Below are positions 58,055 through 64,000 of a DNA stretch of 64,000 bases, one piece after another. The position numbers and the translations under genes were made by a program. The stretch comes from Microbacter margulisiae (GTDB lineage: Bacteria; Bacteroidota; Bacteroidia; Bacteroidales; Paludibacteraceae), in contig NZ_JACHYB010000001.1 in NCBI RefSeq assembly GCF_014192515.1, positions 744,001 through 808,000 on the forward strand, in the 5' to 3' direction. Within the stretch, counting starts at the first letter, position 1, and every line of letters begins with the position of its first letter. Under the pieces are notes generated by a model, which had not been told where the DNA came from, did no database searches, and saw nothing but the letters and a program-made list of their open reading frames with translations.

Positions 58055-59497
58055 TTACCAATCATCTGTCCTAAAAGATGAAACCGGTAGTCCTCCAGTA
58101 CCAAATAATTCAGCTTTTACATAATCTTTAAATGCATATCGTACTGCAATAGGATGTGGTACTAACGGACAACTAACTACAACAGTTCCGCTGTCAGTAT
58201 TGATATAGGCATGAGCCTTATAAAACACTTTATTGTCCCCTGCGATTTCAAATAGGGTTAACTTCTTTCCGTAACTAGTAAGCCCATTAAATGTTTTCGA
58301 AAAATATATAATAGCCTTATTCCCTATCACATTCATATGATCATATTCTGGACTCTGAAATTCAAACCCTTGTCTCCCATATGTTTTTGCCAATGCTAAC
58401 AACGCCAAACGATTTCCTACTTCTTTTTTATGAGAAGGATGAATACATAAGCTATCTCCAATATCTAAAAGCACAGCCATGCCACTATTAGGAATTAGCT
58501 TCTGAATCTTTACCTGTGATTCGCGTAAATACGCAGAAATATCTGGCCATTGAGGTGTAAAAAAATTCCATTGTTTATAATCATACGGAGCTATTTGTGC
58601 AAAATAAAAAGGGAAATTACCTTCCTTCCATAATTTACGCCAGTCATTGACCATAGCAACTACAGAAGGCGCATATCGAGGCACATTGAACACATTAGAT
58701 TCGCCCTGATACCAAATTAATCCCTTAATACCATAGCCCACAATAGGAGAAATCATGCCATTAAATAATACAGTAGCAATATTATTAATGACATAAGAAG
58801 TACTATCACTAAAAATCGGGATTTTAATATCTCTAAATTCACTGCAAGCTGTTGGAGTCATCCACGCTTCTACATTTGAACCACTAAAGCTAGCATTAAT
58901 AATTCCAATAGGAACATTTAATGATTTATGTAATCTATCGCTAAAAAACCAACCAACAGCACTACAATCACCGGCATTCTCAGATGAAGCAACTTGCCAT
59001 TGAACATTGCGGACATTAGATTGTGGTTTAAAGGCCGCCATTGTTGGAATATTAACAAAGTGAATCTTTTTATTATTGGAATTCAGGATAGCATCATTAG
59101 AACCCAAAACAGGTTGACAATAATATCCTTTTAAAGGCATACTCATATTTGACTGACCACTGACCAGCCAAACCTCTCCAATGTATACATTCTTAATAAC
59201 AACATTTTCATCCCCACTTCTCACATGAACGAGAAAGGGACCTCCTGCATGAGGAGTATTTATCAAAGCACTCCATCTTCCATCTTTTTGACTTATTGAA
59301 ACATAAGTATGATGATCCCAAGAGGTAGTAATAAATACTTTATGCCCATTTCGGCACCAGCCCCAAATAGGAGCTTTAGTTTGCTGCTGTAAAACCATGT
59401 TATCGCTAAATAAGGCTTCAATCTTTAGATTATGAGGATATGCTTGCTGTATAAAAAACACAAAAATCAATCCTATAAGAAATCTCATGTTGTTCAT
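58055..59497 (-). CDS. Sialate O-acetylesterase-type SGNH esterase (first)
   Basis: 480 residues with signal peptide (RFLIGLIFVFFIQQAYPHN). N-terminal beta-sandwich (LFSDNMVLQQQTKAPIWGW), then the SASA/SGNH core: nucleophile Ser in SGQSNMSMP, oxyanion-side IWYQGESNV, and the Asp-His pair in GDSLCIHPSHKKEVGNRL. It likely removes acetyl groups from sialic acid or other sugars (related to CE20-type enzymes). The ATG overlaps the stop of the GH35 gene by 4 bp, implying translational coupling. A paralog lies at 62579-63976. Confidence 0.9.
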   Translation of the reverse strand: MNNMRFLIGLIFVFFIQQAYPHNLKIEALFSDNMVLQQQTKAPIWGWCRNGHKVFITTSWDHHTYVSISQKDGRWSALINTPHAGGPFLVHVRSGDENVVIKNVYIGEVWLVSGQSNMSMPLKGYYCQPVLGSNDAILNSNNKKIHFVNIPTMAAFKPQSNVRNVQWQVASSENAGDCSAVGWFFSDRLHKSLNVPIGIINASFSGSNVEAWMTPTACSEFRDIKIPIFSDSTSYVINNIATVLFNGMISPIVGYGIKGLIWYQGESNVFNVPRYAPSVVAMVNDWRKLWKEGNFPFYFAQIAPYDYKQWNFFTPQWPDISAYLRESQVKIQKLIPNSGMAVLLDIGDSLCIHPSHKKEVGNRLALLALAKTYGRQGFEFQSPEYDHMNVIGNKAIIYFSKTFNGLTSYGKKLTLFEIAGDNKVFYKAHAYINTDSGTVVVSCPLVPHPIAVRYAFKDYVKAELFGTGGLPVSSFRTDDW

Positions 59498-62271
59498 TCT
59501 GTTATGTGTATAATACGTTCTCGTTGTATTTCAATATTTTTTATCTCCATCTTCCCATAATCACTAACCTTTGGTGGTATATCAAAAAATATTCTTTGAG
59601 ATGGACGTAATGGATAGATTATCAAACGTAAATTGTCGCCTTCCGGAGGAGGATTAAGTCGCTGCAACCCTATGTGCCATGATTTGTTGTTATTAAAGTC
59701 ATCCGCGACCAATCTGTAACCATTATAAAGTTCAGCACGATCGCCAATATATCTAATATGAACATAAAATGCATTTAAACTATCTAAAATGCCATGCGGT
59801 ATCGCTAATGTCCACTCTCTAAAATTCGGACAAGTTAAGTTTGAGGCATAAATAGGAGAAGGAGCAATAGTTGGACGTTCAGGACGATTATATGCGGAAA
59901 AAGAGGTCGGCATTGTATACATATCAGTTGTCAGCCATGACAAATCTGTCGAAAAATCTACTCGATCCGCATTACTATATTCTACAATAACCCTTGCTGC
60001 AAACTCCTTCTTCCCTACAACAAAAGGGAAAGCAAGGAAAAGCATGTTATCCCCTTTAGTGACGTATCCTGTTATGTCAATAGCATTTACTTGATTAGAT
60101 CTTATTTTTTGTTGTACCCATTTACGATTAATATTTAATTGACAACAAGTTTCAGGATAAATATATAATGTCACCTTACGAAAAGAAGATGGATTACTTA
60201 AGCTAAACTCTTTGAAAAAAAAACGATGATAACGCTCCATATAATCAGGTATTTTTTTAAAATCACCTGATTGTAACCACTTTGAATCAGCAAACAATGA
60301 ATGAGTAGTTAATTGAATATGCGTATTTTGTTTCTGAGATGAAATATTGGAGTGGATAAACACCTCTTTCTGTAAATGATATAACGAAACATCTCTTTGG
60401 GTAGAAAGAGCCCATATATTATTTCCGTTTAAATAAAGGCTTGCGTTTGAAATATAGAATTCTGTTCTACCATCTCGTTTGAATAACCAAGCATGCTCTG
60501 CATCACGCTCGTTAAGCACAATAATATGCTCCACATCTCCATTCTTAGCTTTTAACGTAATGACGCAATCCTTGCTCGGAACAAGGTTGGAAATCACAAT
60601 TAAATTTCCCTTTTTTCTCGTAACGCCGGTAGAAGTTGTTACAGTTCGAATAGTTCTATGATCAAAAGCAAACTCAGGTTGAATTTTATTATTCTGAAAG
60701 AATATATAAGAGTTACCATCTTCACAAAGCAGCTGCGCGGTAGCATATTTAAGTATAATAGAACCCATGCTGAAATTCATTGGCCAAACGAACAAAGTAC
60801 TATCTGGAATATCAATCCCTTTTGAGGGAAAGACAAGAGTTTCGTTTGAGAACTTCACACAGAATTGTCTATGTAATAAAATCTTTTTAGGTACATATCG
60901 ACAATAATTAATTCCAAAAAGAAACCCGGATGTATTATTCGAACGCACAGCTAATTGTAAACTATCATGGGTATTGTGATAAACTACCGGTAACATTGGG
61001 GCTAATCTATCACCAAAATCATTGAGAAAATAGTTAATCTTTTTAACTTGAAAGTATGAATCAGAGAGTTCTCCAGACTCCTTAATAGCAGCTTGAAAAT
61101 CATATGACTTAACAGGAAGACGACTCCAACCTCCAGTTTCTTGTCGCTCTTCCTCAGTTGAATGGAGTAGACCGTGAGGATTTGTTCCTCCTGCAAACAT
61201 ATAGTAACCAACTAAATTACTACCAGACCCCAATTTAGCCAAAACCATCCCTAATCCATCTATTGGATTAATAGTTAGTCGCCGATGATATGTATTCTGG
61301 ACGCCAACACCCATTTCACATGTAAAATAAGGGTAATTATCATAATTCATATACTGTTTTTGGTTAAGCGGATTATTCCCAATATGTTTATTGTCACGAA
61401 AAAAATCAAACTTAAAGTTCCAAGGCAATACATCTTTATGTACACTTTCTAACCACGGTTCATCTGCATATCCTCCCCACATTGGGATAACTTCAAAGGG
61501 AGGCACTGACCCGCCACCCCACCCTGTAACTGTATATAAAGGGACATCCATGCCTAATTCTTTTACAATTTTCTTCAACCATAAAATATGAGCTTCTCCC
61601 CTTTTTTCAAACCAATATTCATTCTCAAGTTGAATCCCTATAATATTTCCACCATCTTTATAATATAGTCCCTTTAACTGTTTTGCAATTTCTCTAAAAT
61701 ACTGTTTCACATAATGTTGATATACTACATCATTGGAACGGTTTATTAAGTATGTTTTGCTGAGAATCCAATCTGGAGTGCCACCGTTTCTAACTTCTCC
61801 ATGTGACCACGGGCCTATACGTAAAAAAACATTCACACTATCTTTCTGGCATAATTGTACAAACTTTCTTATATTTTTTTCATGTCTCCAGTCAAACTGA
61901 CCTTCTATTTCTTCGTGATAATTCCAGAAAAGATAAGTAGAGATTATATTGATCCCACATGCTTTCATTTTAAGAATACAATCTTCCCATTGATTCGGCT
62001 TAAGCCGCGAAAAATGGATTTCTCCCATTACCGGTATTACAGGTTTACCTCCACAAGTCATATATAAGCTATTAACCTGAATCCTTTCTTTTCTAGTTCC
62101 TGAATTACCCATTTTTAAACGTCCTATTTCAGGTACCCTCATAACATTTGATGCATCAATCTTATATTGTAGTTGTGACATGCAATTAATAGGAAAAACC
62201 ACCAATAATAAGATAGTTATGAAGCTAAAACTGAAGGTGAAAATCCTCCGACAAAACCCTATAATTAACAT
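59494..62271 (-). CDS. GH35 beta-galactosidase
   Basis: The frame opens at 62379; I choose the ATG at 62271 (MLIIGFCRRIFTFSFSFITILLLVVF), which places the signal peptide at the N-terminus, though the ATG 11 codons upstream (MRNTYKRERSH) is possible. The GH35 barrel begins PVMGEIHFSRLKPNQWEDCI and contains YLFWNYHEEIEGQFDW and LRIGPWSHGEVRNGG. The acid/base Glu is in GIQLENEYW and the nucleophile Glu probably in YFTCEMGVGVQ. It removes terminal beta-galactose. Large C-terminal beta-domains extend to the end. AT-rich; 4-bp overlap with the downstream esterase gene. Confidence 0.9.
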   Translation of the reverse strand: MLIIGFCRRIFTFSFSFITILLLVVFPINCMSQLQYKIDASNVMRVPEIGRLKMGNSGTRKERIQVNSLYMTCGGKPVIPVMGEIHFSRLKPNQWEDCILKMKACGINIISTYLFWNYHEEIEGQFDWRHEKNIRKFVQLCQKDSVNVFLRIGPWSHGEVRNGGTPDWILSKTYLINRSNDVVYQHYVKQYFREIAKQLKGLYYKDGGNIIGIQLENEYWFEKRGEAHILWLKKIVKELGMDVPLYTVTGWGGGSVPPFEVIPMWGGYADEPWLESVHKDVLPWNFKFDFFRDNKHIGNNPLNQKQYMNYDNYPYFTCEMGVGVQNTYHRRLTINPIDGLGMVLAKLGSGSNLVGYYMFAGGTNPHGLLHSTEEERQETGGWSRLPVKSYDFQAAIKESGELSDSYFQVKKINYFLNDFGDRLAPMLPVVYHNTHDSLQLAVRSNNTSGFLFGINYCRYVPKKILLHRQFCVKFSNETLVFPSKGIDIPDSTLFVWPMNFSMGSIILKYATAQLLCEDGNSYIFFQNNKIQPEFAFDHRTIRTVTTSTGVTRKKGNLIVISNLVPSKDCVITLKAKNGDVEHIIVLNERDAEHAWLFKRDGRTEFYISNASLYLNGNNIWALSTQRDVSLYHLQKEVFIHSNISSQKQNTHIQLTTHSLFADSKWLQSGDFKKIPDYMERYHRFFFKEFSLSNPSSFRKVTLYIYPETCCQLNINRKWVQQKIRSNQVNAIDITGYVTKGDNMLFLAFPFVVGKKEFAARVIVEYSNADRVDFSTDLSWLTTDMYTMPTSFSAYNRPERPTIAPSPIYASNLTCPNFREWTLAIPHGILDSLNAFYVHIRYIGDRAELYNGYRLVADDFNNNKSWHIGLQRLNPPPEGDNLRLIIYPLRPSQRIFFDIPPKVSDYGKMEIKNIEIQRERIIHITE

Positions 62272-62578
62272 ATGGCTTCTTTCTCTTTTGTATGTATTTC
62301 TCATATACATTTCATCCATCTTGAGTAGTCCAATTAATCTATGCAGTATTGCTGCATCACTATTTGCTATAATTCTCATTCTTAACCATCAAACATCAAG
62401 ATTACCATTTAAACACACCTCACTCTCATACATAACAAATTGTTGTTGAGTATATATACATTATTCCTCAAGTATAGGTTCCGTACAAATGAAGTGAAAA
62501 TCATTCACATCTATAACGCAACAGTAGAAAAGACAATAGAGATATATGGTTACACATAAATAACCCTATAAAAAATAT

Positions 62579-63976
62579 TTACCAATGATCTGTCCTGAAT
62601 GGAACAAGCGGTAATCCATTTATATCAAATAAATTAGGCATGGCAGCGTTGGTAAAACAGTAACGTACTGCCACTGGGCACTTCACTTGCCTGGCGCTTA
62701 CTACAATTGTGCCGTCCTTCTGTATTTCTGCTTCTGCAGAATAATACACCTTATCTTGTCCGGCAATTTGAAAACAGTGAATGGTTTGCCCTCTGAATGT
62801 AAGCTTTCTAATAGAAGCAATAGTAAGTATAGCTTTGTTTTTTTTAATTTTCATGAAGCTAAAATGAGGTTGATACGCTTGTAATGAATCTGCATTGTAC
62901 ATCTCTGATAACACTAAATTTGATAATCGTTCAGCAACCGCACGTTTGAGCTTGGGATGGATATTGGTTGTATCCTCCACTAAATCCCCAATGGTAATCA
63001 TACCTGTTTTCGGCAAGGATAAAGCCGTAGCTTGCTGTTCTCGAAGTAATGCCCCATTAATACCTTGATAGCCACTCCAAGGAGCAATTTGTATAAAATA
63101 AAAAGGGAATTCATTGTGAAAGCTTTTGCGCCAACTTAAAATCAAAGCTTTAAAAAGTGATCCATAATATTGTGGGTGATCAGTGTTTGATTCTCCTTGA
63201 TACCAAATATTTCCAGCAATTTTGTAATTTACAATAGGATTTATCATAGCGTTGTAAAGAACTGATAAAGCTACTGGGGACCAAATCATCGGTAGAATAT
63301 CATCTCCTAAACGTTGCAAAACAGTATCTTTAAACACATACTGCGGAATCCAAGACTGTATGCAGGATCCACTCCAATAAGAACCAATAAGCCCAATAGG
63401 TTGCTTAAGGTATTTATACAATTCACTGCCAAAGAAATAACCAATTAAGCTAAAGTTCTTCATAGAAGTTGAATCACACACCACCCATTCGCCTTTACAA
63501 TCAGCAGAGGGATAATCGTTGAATCCCTGCTGTATTTGAAAAAAACGAATAAAATTATTTTTACAAGACTGAAGTATATCTCCAGCATCCAAATCGCCCC
63601 AATCATAACTAAATGCCATATTAGATTGTCCGGAACACAACCAAACATTTCCCATCAACAAGTCTCTAATAATCACTTTTTCATTGCCACTGAAAAATTC
63701 CATAGAATAAGGACCTCCTGCTTGTGGAGTTTTAACTGTTACCTTCCAAGAACAATCTTTACATGGCATTGCTGTAATAGTATCAGTAGGACTCCAGCTA
63801 CATACAATCTTCACAGGGATAGTACACGCTGCCCATCCCCATAATTTCACATTAGAATTAGCTTGCATTACTGCATGGTTACTTAAAATAGATGGCAATT
63901 TCAAACTTGGTTGGGCGACAACTAATATAGGCAAAGACACAGACAAAAGGATAAAGATAAATCGCTTCATTGACAC
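62579..63976 (-). CDS. Sialate O-acetylesterase-type SGNH esterase (second)
   Basis: 465 residues with signal peptide (KRFIFILLSVSLPILVVAQ). Same plan as the 58055 gene: LSNHAVMQANSNVKLWGW, SGQSNMAFSYDWG for the nucleophile Ser, IWYQGESNTDHPQYYG, and GDLVEDTTNIHPKLKRAVAERL for the Asp/His pair. It lies 199 bp upstream of the GH35 gene. The two esterases are diverged, so they may remove different acyl positions. The first gene of PUL B within the window; the locus may continue to the right. Confidence 0.9.
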   Translation of the reverse strand: MSMKRFIFILLSVSLPILVVAQPSLKLPSILSNHAVMQANSNVKLWGWAACTIPVKIVCSWSPTDTITAMPCKDCSWKVTVKTPQAGGPYSMEFFSGNEKVIIRDLLMGNVWLCSGQSNMAFSYDWGDLDAGDILQSCKNNFIRFFQIQQGFNDYPSADCKGEWVVCDSTSMKNFSLIGYFFGSELYKYLKQPIGLIGSYWSGSCIQSWIPQYVFKDTVLQRLGDDILPMIWSPVALSVLYNAMINPIVNYKIAGNIWYQGESNTDHPQYYGSLFKALILSWRKSFHNEFPFYFIQIAPWSGYQGINGALLREQQATALSLPKTGMITIGDLVEDTTNIHPKLKRAVAERLSNLVLSEMYNADSLQAYQPHFSFMKIKKNKAILTIASIRKLTFRGQTIHCFQIAGQDKVYYSAEAEIQKDGTIVVSARQVKCPVAVRYCFTNAAMPNLFDINGLPLVPFRTDHW

Positions 63977-64000
63977 AGCAATACTATATTAAAATTCTAT

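Overview
The window looks like a chromosomal segment of a strictly fermentative or anaerobic member of the Bacteroidetes, most likely order Bacteroidales. The evidence is SusC/SusD pairs, an ECF sigma/FecR pair feeding an STN-type SusC, dense glycoside hydrolase gene runs, menaquinone genes, the Bacteroidetes-type -7 box (TAnnTTTG) upstream of several genes, and very weak Shine-Dalgarno signals. Genus cannot be decided from the sequence alone.

Layout. (1) 1-16.6 kb is core metabolism: the 5' part of a TGS-domain nucleoside kinase; a minus-strand five-gene operon (methyltransferase, two MinD/Mrp-type ATPases carrying internal ferredoxin domains, a NifX/NifB-type domain protein and a zinc-ribbon/ferredoxin protein); ychF; ubiE/menG and menA; a thioredoxin-like protein; an aldo/keto reductase; proS; and an etfB-etfA-acyl-CoA dehydrogenase operon. 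This operon carries a four-helix-bundle gene framed by inverted repeats, and its etfB is split by an insertion sequence. (2) 17-45.4 kb is a polysaccharide utilisation locus (PUL A) read entirely on the minus strand: ECF sigma factor, FecR anti-sigma, STN-SusC, SusD, three GH31 enzymes, a six-hairpin glycosidase, a DUF4965-type glutaminase-like protein and two GH92 alpha-mannosidases. (3) 45.9-64 kb is a second minus-strand block (PUL B): two sialate O-acetylesterase-type esterases, a GH35 beta-galactosidase, a parallel beta-helix protein, a GH20 hexosaminidase, a GH2 exo-glucosaminidase-like enzyme, an MFS sugar transporter, a ROK sugar kinase and a GH2 beta-galactosidase. Together the enzymes (alpha-mannosidases, alpha-glucosidase-type GH31, beta-galactosidases, hexosaminidase, esterases) would suit dismantling a decorated host- or eukaryote-type glycan such as an N-glycan. 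That substrate is an inference.

The most striking feature is recent insertion-sequence activity. Three apparently identical 1098-bp IS1595-family elements, all in the same orientation and bounded by 24-bp perfect terminal inverted repeats and 7-8 bp target duplications, split etfB, one GH92 gene and the DUF4965 gene. Two identical 926-bp IS5-family elements in opposite orientation flank susD and the 3' part of susC; the right-hand one splits susC with a 3-bp ATT duplication. Removing each element on paper restores a continuous reading frame, so the damage is young. The DUF4965 gene also carries an independent frameshift. PUL A therefore has its transporter and two enzymes broken, while PUL B looks intact.

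Base composition is mosaic. The intact GH92 gene, one GH31 gene and the GH20-GH2-MFS-ROK block are visibly richer in G+C than their AT-rich neighbours, suggesting that the loci were assembled from more than one source. Smaller unexplained features are an imperfect 80-bp repeat shared by two gaps 29 kb apart, a relict C-terminal coding tail upstream of the intact GH92 gene, and a 24-bp perfect hairpin after the acyl-CoA dehydrogenase gene.
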